NCBI GenBank assembly: GCA_024235855.1
Contig: JACKLN010000020.1
Coordinates: 1 to 17,556, forward strand
Source of the DNA: Burkholderiaceae bacterium
GTDB taxonomy: Bacteria; Pseudomonadota; Gammaproteobacteria; Burkholderiales; Burkholderiaceae_C
Direction: 5' to 3'
Length of the DNA stretch: 17,556 bases
How positions within the stretch are numbered: the stretch's first letter is position 1; every line of letters starts with the position of its first letter. Positions 1-7,514 of the stretch are shown piece by piece. The notes below the pieces were generated by a model. The model searched no databases. It had not been told where the DNA came from and saw only the letters and a program-made list of their open reading frames with translations. A program made the position numbers and the translations under genes.

Positions 1-2163
1 GCCCGGCTGCAGGCCCAGCTTGTCCCACAGCGCCTGCGGCAGCACGGCACGCGGCGCGCGGGCGTCGGCCGTGTGCTGGAGCGCCGGGGCGCGGCGCACG
101 AGCGAATCGGTGGCGTAGATGGGCACGTCGGCCACGCGCTGCAGCGCGGTCACGGCCGGCACGGCCACCGGCGCACCAGCGGCGTTGTTCAGGCGGCCGG
201 CGATGGCCGACAGGTCGCCCAGCGCTTCGGCGCGCACCTCGTCGGCGCTCTCCTGCTCGAAACCCGGGAGGCCCAGCAGGTTGCCCAGCACGCGCAGCAC
301 CTTCCAGCCTGGACGGGTCTCGCCCAGCGGCTTGACCACACCGTGGAAGCCCTGCACACGGCCTTCGGCGTTGACGAAGGTGCCGGCGGTCTCGGTGAAC
401 GGCGCGATCGGCAGCATCACGTCGGCCACGTCGGCCGCCGCATCGGCGAACGGCGTCAGCGCGACGACGAGGCCGGCCTGCTTCATCGCCGCCACGGTGG
501 CGGCGGCATCGGCCGTGTCCAGCGCCGGCTCGGTGTTCAGCAGCAGTACGGCCTTCATCGGCTGCGTCAGCATCTGCTGCGCGCTCAGGCCGCCATCGCC
601 CGGCAGGGCCTGCACCAGTTGCGCGCCGACGCTATTGGCCGCTGCACCCAGGTAGCCGACCGTGGCATCGACCTGCTGGCCGATCCAGGCCGCCAGCGCC
701 AGCAGCGCCGAGGCGTTCGGGTGGTCCATCGCTGCATTGCCCAGCAGCAGCGCCTTGCGCTCGCCCATCATCAGCGAGGCGGCGATGGCCTTGGCATCCT
801 CGCTCGGCACGGCCGGCACGGGTGCCGGCACGCCGTTGATCGCGGCGATCTCGGCGGCCACGCCGGCCAGGGCGTCCACCCAGGCCAGCGGTGCGGCGAT
901 GAGCCGGCGGCCCATCGGCATCGCCCAGTCGTCGACCAGCGCGTGCAGGCTGTGCACGGCGGCGCCATGGCGCGCGGCCTGGCGGATGCGCTGCGCGAAC
1001 AGCGGATGGTCCTTGCGCAGGAAGCTGCCGATGACGAACACGCGGTCCAGCGTCGACAGTTCGGCGATCGGCCGACCCAGCCAGAAGGCCTGGCCCGCCG
1101 GCGCGCGGTGGCCGGCCTCGGCCTGGCGCACGCGGTGATCGATGTTCTCGCTGCCCAGGCCGCGCACCAGCTTGGCCAGCAGGTGCAGTTCCTCGACCGT
1201 CGAGTGCGCCGAGCCGATGGCACCGATCTGTCCGACGCCGAGCTCGGCCTTGACCTTCTTCAGGCCGTCGGCCACATAGTTCAGCGCCGTGGTCCAGTCC
1301 ACCGTCTGCCACTGGCCGCCCTGCTTGATGCGGGGCGCGGTCAGGCGCTGTTCGCTGTTGACGGCCTCGTAGCTGAAGCGGTCACGGTCGGCGATCCAGC
1401 ACTCGTTGACGGCCTCGTTTTCCAGCGGCAGCACGCGCATCACGCGGTTGCCCTTGACCTGAACCACCAGGTTGGCGCCGGTGCTGTCGTGCGGGCTGAC
1501 GCTCTTGCGGCGGCTGAGCTCCCAGGTGCGCGCGCTGTAGCGGAAGGGCTTGCTGGTCAGCGCACCGACCGGGCAGAGGTCGATCATGTTGCCCGACAGC
1601 TCGGAATCGACCGTGCCGCCGGTGACGGTGGTGATCTCCGAGTGCTCGCCGCGGTGGATCATGCCGAGCTCCATCGCGCCGGCCACTTCCTGGCCGAAGC
1701 GCACGCAGCGCGTGCAGTGGATGCAGCGGCTCATCTCCTCCATCGAGATCAGCGGGCCGACGTCCTTGTGGAAGACGACGCGCTTCTCCTCGGCGTAGCG
1801 GCTGGCGCTGCCGCCGTAGCCCACGGCCAGGTCCTGCAGCTGGCATTCGCCGCCCTGGTCGCAGATGGGGCAGTCCAGCGGGTGGTTGATGAGCAGGAAC
1901 TCCATCACCGACTGCTGGGCCTTCACGGCCTTGTCGCTCTTGGTGCGCACCACCATGCCCTGCGTCACCGGCGTCGCGCAGGCGGGCATGGGCTTGGGCG
2001 CCTTCTCCACCTCCACCAGGCACATGCGGCAGTTGGCCGCGATGCTGAGCTTCTTGTGGTAGCAGAAATGCGGGATGTAGGTGCCGGCGGCGTCGGCGGC
2101 ATGCATCACCATGCTGCCTTCGGCGACCTGGACCTTCTTCCCGTCGAGTTCGATCTCAACCAT
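1..2163 (-). CDS. nuoG: NADH-quinone oxidoreductase subunit G (3' end cut by window edge)
   Basis: NuoG is the large Fe-S subunit of the complex I peripheral arm, passing electrons from NuoF/NuoE to the membrane part. 721 codons are open from the ATG at 2163 to the window edge; the family is usually somewhat longer in betaproteobacteria, so a few dozen C-terminal residues are probably missing. Visible cluster ligands: C34, C45, C48, C62 for the 2Fe-2S N1b; H94, C98, C101, C107 for N5 (LINHPLDCPICDQGGEC); C147, C150, C153, C197 for the third cluster (CIHCTRC, then DLCPVG). After residue 220 the E. coli-type N7 cysteines are absent, as is usual in this lineage. The molybdopterin-oxidoreductase-like domain follows. 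The start lies 10 nt after the nuoF stop, with GAGG overlapping that stop as ribosome binding site. Identity is essentially certain. Confidence 0.97.
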   Translation of the reverse strand, partial: MVEIELDGKKVQVAEGSMVMHAADAAGTYIPHFCYHKKLSIAANCRMCLVEVEKAPKPMPACATPVTQGMVVRTKSDKAVKAQQSVMEFLLINHPLDCPICDQGGECQLQDLAVGYGGSASRYAEEKRVVFHKDVGPLISMEEMSRCIHCTRCVRFGQEVAGAMELGMIHRGEHSEITTVTGGTVDSELSGNMIDLCPVGALTSKPFRYSARTWELSRRKSVSPHDSTGANLVVQVKGNRVMRVLPLENEAVNECWIADRDRFSYEAVNSEQRLTAPRIKQGGQWQTVDWTTALNYVADGLKKVKAELGVGQIGAIGSAHSTVEELHLLAKLVRGLGSENIDHRVRQAEAGHRAPAGQAFWLGRPIAELSTLDRVFVIGSFLRKDHPLFAQRIRQAARHGAAVHSLHALVDDWAMPMGRRLIAAPLAWVDALAGVAAEIAAINGVPAPVPAVPSEDAKAIAASLMMGERKALLLGNAAMDHPNASALLALAAWIGQQVDATVGYLGAAANSVGAQLVQALPGDGGLSAQQMLTQPMKAVLLLNTEPALDTADAAATVAAMKQAGLVVALTPFADAAADVADVMLPIAPFTETAGTFVNAEGRVQGFHGVVKPLGETRPGWKVLRVLGNLLGLPGFEQESADEVRAEALGDLSAIAGRLNNAAGAPVAVPAVTALQRVADVPIYATDSLVRRAPALQHTADARAPRAVLPQALWDKLGLQPG

Positions 2164-2173
2164 GGCGGCGGCC

Positions 2174-3520
2174 TCAGGCGGGCACCGAGACCATGCAGGT
2201 CTTGTGCTCGATGTGGTGTGCGAACTCGTCGCGGAAGTGCTTGAGCATGCCTTGCACCGGCATCGCCGCGGCATCGCCCAGCGCGCAGATGGTGCGGCCC
2301 TTGATGTTGTCGGCCACCGAGTCCAGCAGCGCCAGGTCCTCGGGCTTGCCCTGGCCGTGCTCGATGCGGTTGACCAGGCGCCACAGCCAGCCCGTGCCTT
2401 CGCGGCACGGCGTGCACTGGCCGCAGCTCTCGTGCTGGTAGAAGTAGCTCAGGCGCAGCAGGCTCCTGACCATGCAACGGGTGTCGTTCATCACGATGAC
2501 GGCACCCGAACCCAGCATCGAGCCGGCCTTGGCGATGCTGTCGTAGTCCATCGTGCAGTCCATCATGATGGACGCCGGCAGCACCGGGGCCGACGAGCCG
2601 CCGGGGATCACGGCCTTCAGCGCCCCGCCCTTCACGCCGCCGGCCAGCTCCAGCAGCTTGGAGAACGGCGTGCCCATCGGGATCTCGAAGTTGCCGGGCT
2701 GGTTGACGTCGCCGACCACGCTGAAGATCTTGGTGCCGCCGTTGTTGGGCTTGCCCACCTCCAGGTAGGCCTGGCCGCCGTGGTTGATGATCCACGGCAC
2801 CGCGGCGAAGGTCTCGGTGTTGTTGATCGTCGTCGGCTTGCCGTAGAGGCCGAAACTGGCCGGGAACGGCGGCTTGAAGCGCGGCTGGCCCTTCTTGCCT
2901 TCCAGGCTTTCCAGCAGCGCGGTTTCCTCGCCGCAGATGTAGGCGCCGAAACCGTGGAAGGCGTGCAGTTGGAAGCTGAACGACGAACCGAGGATGTCGT
3001 CGCCCAGGAATCCGGCGGCGCGGGCTTCCTCCAGCGCTTCCTCGAAGCGCTCGTAGACCTCGAAGATCTCGCCGTGGATGTAGTTGTAGCCGGTGCGGAT
3101 GCCCATCGCGTAGGCCGCGATGGCCATGCCCTCGATCACGATGTGCGGGTTGTAGCGCAGGATGTCGCGGTCCTTGCAGGTGCCCGGCTCGCCTTCGTCG
3201 GAGTTGCAGACGAGGTACTTGGCACCGGGGAAGGCACGCGGCATGAAGCTCCACTTCAGCCCGGTGGGGAAGCCGGCGCCGCCGCGGCCACGCAGCGCGC
3301 TGCCCTTGACCTCGGCGATCACCTGCTCCGGCGTCATGCCGGCGCCGCCGTCCTGCCCGAGGATCTTGCGCAGGGCGCTGTACCCCCCGCGCGCCAGGTA
3401 GTCCTGCAGGCGCCAGTTGCGGCCATCGAGCCCGGCGTAGATCTGGGCGCCGATGTGGCGGCCGTGGAAGCAGGTTTCCTGCCCCGTGGCCTGGAACTTG
3501 GAAAGATCGGCCATCGTCAT
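2174..3520 (-). CDS. nuoF: NADH-quinone oxidoreductase subunit F (NADH- and FMN-binding)
   Basis: NuoF (51-kDa type) oxidises NADH, holds FMN and the N3 cluster, and is the electron entry point of complex I. The 448-residue product has the glycine-rich FMN/NADH segment GRGGAGFPTGLKW (78-90), CNSDEGEPGTCKDRD (105-119), ICGEETALLESLEG (196-208) and N3 ligands C366, C369, C372 (SCGQCTPC) and C412. I start at the ATG at 3520, whose first base is the last base of the nuoE stop (TGATG), a translational-coupling arrangement; a second ATG two codons later is possible. The frame stays open further upstream, but only antisense-like arginine-rich sequence overlapping nuoE, so that extension is rejected. 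Confidence 0.97.
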   Translation of the reverse strand: MTMADLSKFQATGQETCFHGRHIGAQIYAGLDGRNWRLQDYLARGGYSALRKILGQDGGAGMTPEQVIAEVKGSALRGRGGAGFPTGLKWSFMPRAFPGAKYLVCNSDEGEPGTCKDRDILRYNPHIVIEGMAIAAYAMGIRTGYNYIHGEIFEVYERFEEALEEARAAGFLGDDILGSSFSFQLHAFHGFGAYICGEETALLESLEGKKGQPRFKPPFPASFGLYGKPTTINNTETFAAVPWIINHGGQAYLEVGKPNNGGTKIFSVVGDVNQPGNFEIPMGTPFSKLLELAGGVKGGALKAVIPGGSSAPVLPASIMMDCTMDYDSIAKAGSMLGSGAVIVMNDTRCMVRSLLRLSYFYQHESCGQCTPCREGTGWLWRLVNRIEHGQGKPEDLALLDSVADNIKGRTICALGDAAAMPVQGMLKHFRDEFAHHIEHKTCMVSVPA

Positions 3521-4005
3521 CAACCTTCCGACTTCAAGGTCGCGATGAGTTCGTCCAGCCGCGCGTCGCTCATGAAGCTGAGCATCTGGCGGTCGTTGAC
3601 CAGCATCACCGGCGCGTCGGCGCAGGCGCCGAGGCATTCGCTGGGCTGCACGGTGAACGTGCCGTCGGCCGTGGTGCCATAGGGCTCCACGCCGAGCTTC
3701 TGGCACACGTGGTCCAGCGCGTGGTCACCACCGCGCAGCTGGCACGGCAGGTTGGTGCAGACGTTCAGCTTGAACTTGCCGACCGGCTGCTGGTTGTACA
3801 TGTTGTAGAACGTGGTGACCTCGTGCACCGCGATCGCGGGCATGCCGAGGTAGGCGGCGATGCCCTGCTCGGCCTCGGGACTCACGTGGCCCTGCTCGTG
3901 CTGCACGATGGCCAGGCACGCCATCACGGCGCTCTGCTTCTGGTCCGCCGGGTACTTGGCGACTTCCTTCGCGAAGCGCGCCAGCGTGTGTTCGGTGAAT
4001 GTCAT
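3520..4005 (-). CDS. nuoE: NADH-quinone oxidoreductase subunit E (2Fe-2S, 24-kDa type)
   Basis: NuoE carries the N1a 2Fe-2S cluster beside NuoF in the NADH dehydrogenase module. The 161-residue thioredoxin-like protein has the family ligand pattern C-x4-C (CTNLPC, residues 83 and 88) and C-x3-C (CLGAC, residues 124 and 128), and the helical N-terminal segment EVTTFYNMYN. Start choice: GTG at 4008 and ATG at 4005 are adjacent in frame. GAGGG upstream is 8 nt from the ATG and 5 nt from the GTG, so the ATG is preferred. Its stop shares one base with the nuoF start. Confidence 0.96.
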   Translation of the reverse strand: MTFTEHTLARFAKEVAKYPADQKQSAVMACLAIVQHEQGHVSPEAEQGIAAYLGMPAIAVHEVTTFYNMYNQQPVGKFKLNVCTNLPCQLRGGDHALDHVCQKLGVEPYGTTADGTFTVQPSECLGACADAPVMLVNDRQMLSFMSDARLDELIATLKSEG

Positions 4006-4022
4006 CACAGCGTCCCTCGTGC

Positions 4023-5276
4023 TCAGCGGTCGATCTCGCCGAACACGATGTCCATGGTCCCGATGATCGCCACCGCGTCAGCGATCATGTGGCCCCGAGC
4101 CATCTCATCCAGCGCGGCCAGGTGGCTGAAGCCGGGCGGGCGGATCTTCAGGCGGTAGGGCTTGTTGGCCCCGTCACTGACGAGGTAGATGCCGAACTCG
4201 CCCTTCGGGTGCTCCACCGCCGCGTAGACCTCACCCTCGGGCACGTGGAAGCCCTCGGTGAAGAGCTTGAAGTGGTGGATCAGCTCCTCCATGCTCGTCT
4301 TCATCTCGACGCGCGACGGCGGGGCAACCTTGTGGTTGTCGGTGATCACCGGGCCAGGGTTGGCCTTCAGCCACGCCACGCACTGCTGGATGATGCGGTT
4401 CGATTCCCGCATCTCCTGGACGCGCACGAGGTAGCGGTCGTAGGTGTCGCCGTTGGTGCCGACCGGAACGTCGAAGTCCATGCGGTCGTAGACGTCGTAG
4501 GGCTGCTTCTTGCGCAGGTCCCAGGCGATGCCGGAGCCGCGCAGCATCGGGCCCGTGAGGCCCAGGTTCAGCGCGCGCTCGGGGCTGACCACGCCGATGC
4601 CCACGGTGCGCTGCTTCCAGATGCGGTTGTCGGTCAGCAGCGTCTCGTAGTCGTCCACGTTGGCCGGGAACCGCTGGCAGAAGTCCTCGATGAAGTCCAG
4701 CAGCGAACCCTGGCGGTTCTCGTTCAGGCGGTCCATCACCTTCTGGCTGCGGACCTTGCTGGCCTTGTACTGCGGCATGCTGTCCGGCAGGTCGCGGTAG
4801 ACGCCACCCGGGCGGAAGTAGGCCGCGTGCATGCGCGCGCCCGACACCGCCTCGTACATGTCGAAGATGTCCTCGCGCTCGCGGAAGCAATAGATGAGGA
4901 TGTTCATCGCGCCGCAGTCGATCCCGTGCGCACCGAGCCACAGCAGGTGGTTCAGCAGGCGGGTCAGCTCGGAGAACATCACGCGGATGTACTGCGCGCG
5001 CTCGGGCACCTCGATGCCCAGCAGCTTCTCGATCGCCAGGCAGTAGGCGTGCTCGTTGCACATCATGGACACGTAGTCGAGACGGTCCATGTAGGGCAAC
5101 GACTGGATGAAGGTCTTCTGCTCGGCGAGCTTCTCGGTGGCGCGGTGCAGCAGGCCGATGTGCGGATCGGCGCGCTGGATGACCTCGCCATCCAGTTCCA
5201 GCACCAGGCGCAGCACGCCGTGCGCGGCCGGGTGCTGGGGGCCAAAGTTGAGGGTGTAGTTCTTGATCTCAGCCAT
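4023..5276 (-). CDS. nuoD: NADH-quinone oxidoreductase subunit D (49-kDa type)
   Basis: NuoD forms much of the quinone-binding pocket with NuoB at the junction of the peripheral arm and membrane. The protein has 417 residues, the normal length for a free-standing NuoD. It opens with NFGPQHPAAHGVLRL (residues 10-24), the conserved loop that lines the quinone site, continues with IGLLHRATEKLAE and PYMDRLDYVSMMCNEHAY, and ends with the hallmark ...ADAVAIIGTMDIVFGEIDR. It is separate from nuoC, unlike the nuoCD fusion of E. coli. The ribosome binding site GAGGA overlaps the nuoC stop 12 nt upstream. Confidence 0.98.
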   Translation of the reverse strand: MAEIKNYTLNFGPQHPAAHGVLRLVLELDGEVIQRADPHIGLLHRATEKLAEQKTFIQSLPYMDRLDYVSMMCNEHAYCLAIEKLLGIEVPERAQYIRVMFSELTRLLNHLLWLGAHGIDCGAMNILIYCFREREDIFDMYEAVSGARMHAAYFRPGGVYRDLPDSMPQYKASKVRSQKVMDRLNENRQGSLLDFIEDFCQRFPANVDDYETLLTDNRIWKQRTVGIGVVSPERALNLGLTGPMLRGSGIAWDLRKKQPYDVYDRMDFDVPVGTNGDTYDRYLVRVQEMRESNRIIQQCVAWLKANPGPVITDNHKVAPPSRVEMKTSMEELIHHFKLFTEGFHVPEGEVYAAVEHPKGEFGIYLVSDGANKPYRLKIRPPGFSHLAALDEMARGHMIADAVAIIGTMDIVFGEIDR

Positions 5277-5288
5277 CTGACGCAGTCC

Positions 5289-5888
5289 TCAGTGGAGGCC
5301 TCCGTAGTTGTCCTCGCGCACCACGCGCGGCGTGATCTCGCGCGGCTCGATCGTCACCGGCTGGTAGATCACGCGCTTCTGGTCGGCGTCGTAGCGCATC
5401 TCGACGTGGCCCGTCACCGGGAAGTCCTTGCGCATCGGGTGGCCGATGAAGCCGTAGTCGGTGAGGATGCGGCGCAGGTCCACGTGGCCCTCGAAGACGA
5501 TGCCGTACATGTCGAAGGCCTCGCGCTCGAACCAGTTGGCCGCGGTCCAGAGCTCGGTGACGCTGGCCACGGCCGGGAGGTCGTCGTCGGGTGCGAACAC
5601 CCGCACGCGCACGCGCTGGTTCAGGCTCACCGACAGCAGGTGCGAGACGACGGCGAAGCGCAGGCCGTCGCGGCCGCGGTTCTGCCAGTCGCTGTAGTCC
5701 AGGCCGCAGAGGTCGATCAGCTGCTCGAACTTCAGCGCCGCGTGGTCGCGCAGCGTGGTCATCGCCTCGAGGTAGCGCGCCGCCGGCACGGTGACGGTGA
5801 GCTCGCCGCGGTCGCGCACGATGGCGGTGGCGGCGTCGCCCAGCGCCGATGCCAGCGCGGCCTGCAGGGTGTCGAGTTTGGTGCTCAT
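5289..5888 (-). CDS. nuoC: NADH-quinone oxidoreductase subunit C (30-kDa type)
   Basis: NuoC is a cofactor-free structural subunit of the complex I connecting module that packs against NuoD. The product has 199 residues. The family signature spans residues 121-157: EREAFDMYGIVF, then HVDLRRILTDYGFIGHPMRKDFP. The ATG at 5888 (MSTKLDTLQ) is chosen. The frame is open upstream as far as 6059, but that is low-complexity sequence inside nuoB. Only 4 nt separate the nuoB stop from this ATG and no strong ribosome binding site is visible, so coupling to nuoB translation is likely. Confidence 0.97.
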   Translation of the reverse strand: MSTKLDTLQAALASALGDAATAIVRDRGELTVTVPAARYLEAMTTLRDHAALKFEQLIDLCGLDYSDWQNRGRDGLRFAVVSHLLSVSLNQRVRVRVFAPDDDLPAVASVTELWTAANWFEREAFDMYGIVFEGHVDLRRILTDYGFIGHPMRKDFPVTGHVEMRYDADQKRVIYQPVTIEPREITPRVVREDNYGGLH

Positions 5889-5892
5889 GGCG

Positions 5893-6369
5893 TCAGCGGG
5901 CGATGGTGTTCTCGCGCCGGATCTTGGCCTGCAGCTGCAGGATGCCGTAGAGCAGCGCCTCGGCCGTCGGCGGGCAGCCGGGCACGTAGACGTCCACCGG
6001 CACGATGCGGTCGCAGCCGCGCACGACGCTGTAGCTGTAGTGGTAGTAGCCGCCGCCATTGGCGCAGGAGCCCATGCTCAGCACCCAGCGTGGCTCGGCC
6101 ATCTGGTCGTAGACCTTGCGCAGTGCCGGCGCCATCTTGTTGCACAGCGTGCCGGCGACGATCATCAGGTCGCTCTGCCGCGGGCTGGGCCGGAACAGCA
6201 TGCCAAAGCGGTCGATGTCGTAGCGCGCCGCACCGGCGTGCATCATCTCCACCGCGCAGCAGGCCAGACCGAAGGTCATCGGCCACAGGGAACCGGTCTT
6301 CGACCAGTTGATCAGCTTGTCGACCGAGGTGGTGACGAAGCCTTCTTTCAGAACGCCTTCGATGCCCAT
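5893..6369 (-). CDS. nuoB: NADH-quinone oxidoreductase subunit B (N2 cluster)
   Basis: NuoB (PSST type) holds N2, the last 4Fe-4S cluster before quinone. In the 158-residue product the adjacent pair C37-C38 (FGLACCAVEMM), C102 (MGSCANGGGYYHYSYSV) and C132 (VPGCPPTAEAL) are the N2 ligands expected for the family. C119 (VRGCDRIVPVDVY) is also conserved. Length and both ends match family norms. The ATG is 7 nt after the nuoA stop. Confidence 0.98.
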   Translation of the reverse strand: MGIEGVLKEGFVTTSVDKLINWSKTGSLWPMTFGLACCAVEMMHAGAARYDIDRFGMLFRPSPRQSDLMIVAGTLCNKMAPALRKVYDQMAEPRWVLSMGSCANGGGYYHYSYSVVRGCDRIVPVDVYVPGCPPTAEALLYGILQLQAKIRRENTIAR

Positions 6370-6376
6370 AGTTTGA

Positions 6377-6736
6377 TCACTCCCAGTCGAGGGCGCCCTT
6401 CTTCCATTCGTAGATGAAGCCCACCACGAGGATGCCGAGGAAGACCATCATGGCCCAGAAGCCTGACGCGCCGATGTCGTGCAGCGCCACCGCCCAGGGG
6501 AACAGGAACGCGATCTCGAGATCGAACAGGATGAACAGGATGGCCACGAGGTAGTAGCGCACGTCGAACTTCATGCGCGCGTCCTCGAAGGCCTCGAAGC
6601 CGCACTCGTAGGGGCTGTTCTTCTCGGCGTCGGGCCGGTTCGGGCCGAGCAGGAAACCGAGCACCTGCGGCGCCACGCCGACACCGATGCCGACGAGGAT
6701 GAACAGGATCACGGGCACGTACTGTTGCAGGTCCAT
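6377..6736 (-). CDS. nuoA: NADH-quinone oxidoreductase subunit A (membrane)
   Basis: NuoA is a small membrane subunit next to the quinone chamber and is the first gene of the nuo operon here. The 119-residue protein has three hydrophobic segments (about 6-28, 60-83 and 89-108), the conserved loop PDAEKNSPYECGFEAFEDARMKFDVRYY (in two parts: PYECGFE, then DARMKFDVRYYLVAILF) and the C-terminus EWKKGALDWE. I chose the ATG at 6736 because MDLQQYVPVILF matches the family N-terminus; an in-frame TTG at 6751 would add five residues. Neither has a good ribosome binding site. Only 37 nt separate this ATG from the upstream terminator T-run, so the promoter is not obvious. Confidence 0.95.
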   Translation of the reverse strand: MDLQQYVPVILFILVGIGVGVAPQVLGFLLGPNRPDAEKNSPYECGFEAFEDARMKFDVRYYLVAILFILFDLEIAFLFPWAVALHDIGASGFWAMMVFLGILVVGFIYEWKKGALDWE

Positions 6737-6773
6737 CGCGGTGTCAGTCAAGCGTCAGGTCGTACGTGGTCGC

Positions 6774-6822
6774 AAAAAAACGCGCCTTGTGGTGCACATC
6801 GTGTGCCTCACGAAGAGCGCGT
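6774..6822 (-). terminator. Intrinsic terminator after tRNA-Leu, just upstream of nuoA
   Basis: On the minus strand a nested hairpin ends in seven Ts. The outer arms are ACGCGC (6822-6817) and GCGCGT (6785-6780). Inside them CTT-c-GTG pairs with CACAAG around a bulged C, and the tip is GCACA-CGA-TGTGC. The T-run occupies 6780-6774. It begins 26 nt after the tRNA 3' end, so it should end the tRNA-Leu transcript. It also lies directly in the path into the nuo operon. Confidence 0.85.
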
Positions 6823-6848
6823 CGTTGCTCCCCGGCTGTTCCCGGTGT

Positions 6849-6933
6849 TGGTGCCGACGGCGAGACTCGAACTCGCACAGCTTTCGCCACTACCCCCTCA
6901 AGATAGCGTGTCTACCAATTTCACCACGTCGGC
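6849..6933 (-). tRNA. leuU: tRNA-Leu, anticodon GAG
   Basis: An 85-nt tRNA with encoded CCA. The acceptor stem GCCGACG (6933-6927) pairs with CGTCGGC (6859-6853), followed by discriminator A and CCA (6851-6849). The D arm contains GTGAAATTGGTAGACAC. The anticodon stem CTATC/GGTAG closes the loop TTGAGGG, giving anticodon GAG, which reads CUC and CUU. A short variable arm (GGC-GAAA-GCT) marks the class II leucine type. The T arm is GCGAG-TTCGAGT-CTCGC. It lies between secG and nuoA. The symbol follows the E. coli GAG isoacceptor. Confidence 0.97.
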
Positions 6934-6947
6934 GTCTACAACCTGGT

Positions 6948-6965
6948 GGCGGGACCGGGCCCGCC
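6948..6965 (-). other. GC-rich hairpin in the tRNA-Leu 5' leader
   Basis: On the minus strand GGCGGG and CCCGCC pair perfectly (6 bp) around a 6-nt loop, 14 nt before the mature tRNA 5' end. It may help present the precursor for 5' processing, or may be incidental in GC-rich DNA. The rest of the 135-nt secG-tRNA gap holds the promoter and hairpin listed separately. Confidence 0.4.
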
Positions 6966-7021
6966 CTCAGACTTCGAACTGCCCGGTTCGCATGAGGGAC
7001 TTGCTTGCCAGACAGCCAAAG

Positions 7022-7027
7022 ATTCTA
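7022..7027 (-). promoter_or_regulatory. Candidate -10 box for tRNA-Leu
   Basis: TAGAAT (7027-7022, minus strand) matches the sigma-70 -10 consensus at five of six positions and sits in the context GGCTAGAATC. The same ten bases occur upstream of rpsO. No convincing -35 element is seen 16-18 nt upstream. Transcription would start near 7015, giving a precursor leader of about 80 nt before the tRNA. Confidence 0.5.
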
Positions 7028-7062
7028 GCCCGAAAACCGAGGGTTTCCCCAGTGATTCGGGC
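7028..7062 (-). other. Inverted repeat between the secG stop and the tRNA promoter
   Basis: On the minus strand GCCCGAA (7062-7056) pairs with TTCGGGC (7034-7028), with a nested GGG-GAAA-CCC inside. It starts 6 nt after the secG stop and ends directly against the TAGAAT box. It has no T-run, so it is better read as a 3'-end stabilising or Rho-assisted structure for the secG mRNA than as an intrinsic terminator. Confidence 0.5.
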
Positions 7063-7068
7063 CCGGAT

Positions 7069-7491
7069 TCACTTCGGGATCTGGCCCGCCGGGGCCGAGG
7101 CGGCCGGCGCCATGCCCGCGGGGGTGTCGCCCGTGCCGGCCGGGATCGTGCCCGGCACAACACCAGGCACAGCGCCCGGAATGGCCCCCGGCGCACTGGC
7201 CGCGGGGGCCAGTTGATCGAGCACCGTGCTGCCGCCTTCGGCACGCTGCGCACCGGTGCTGCCCAGGTAGGCCAGCGCCAGCGTGGCAATGAAGAACACG
7301 GTGGCGCAGGCCGCGGTGGAGCGCGACAGGAAGTTCGCGCTGCCGGTGGCCCCGAACAGGCTGCCCGAGGCGCCGCCGCCGAAACTCGCGCCCATGTCGG
7401 CGCCCTTGCCGTGCTGGATCAGCACGAGGCCGATCATCACCAGGGCGGCCAGCAGCTGCACCACGAGGATCAGCGTCAACCAGACTTGCAT
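7069..7491 (-). CDS. secG: Preprotein translocase subunit SecG
   Basis: SecG is the small inner-membrane subunit that assists SecYEG protein export. Of 140 residues, the first 78 carry the family: a membrane helix at about 3-25, the loop LIQHGKGADMGASFGGGASGSLFG (24-47, key residues Q26, G28, G30, D32), then FLSRSTA and a second helix at about 60-77. Residues 95-140 form an Ala/Pro/Gly-rich tail with a repeated PG-x-x pattern (AIPGAVPGVVPGTIPAG), making it longer than the roughly 110 residues of E. coli SecG. The ATG at 7491 has GGAG 8 nt upstream. It lies 23 nt after tpiA, so co-transcription is likely. Confidence 0.96.
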   Translation of the reverse strand: MQVWLTLILVVQLLAALVMIGLVLIQHGKGADMGASFGGGASGSLFGATGSANFLSRSTAACATVFFIATLALAYLGSTGAQRAEGGSTVLDQLAPAASAPGAIPGAVPGVVPGTIPAGTGDTPAGMAPAASAPAGQIPK

Positions 7492-7514
7492 TCTCGAAAC
7501 TCCAGGAAAACGGT

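Noticed and set aside
73..2244. Long plus-strand open frame opposite nuoG
   Set aside because: The His/Arg/Ala/Gly-rich translation has no family features; it is the antisense shadow expected from strong GC codon bias. The minus strand encodes a complete NuoG pattern here.
3521..3706. N-terminal extension of nuoF
   Set aside because: In frame but overlaps nuoE and translates to arginine-rich noise; the TGATG junction gives a family-consistent start.
3999..6311. Plus-strand open frame of 770 codons opposite nuoD-nuoB
   Set aside because: Crosses three well-supported genes on the other strand and has low-complexity composition; no ribosome binding site or domain.
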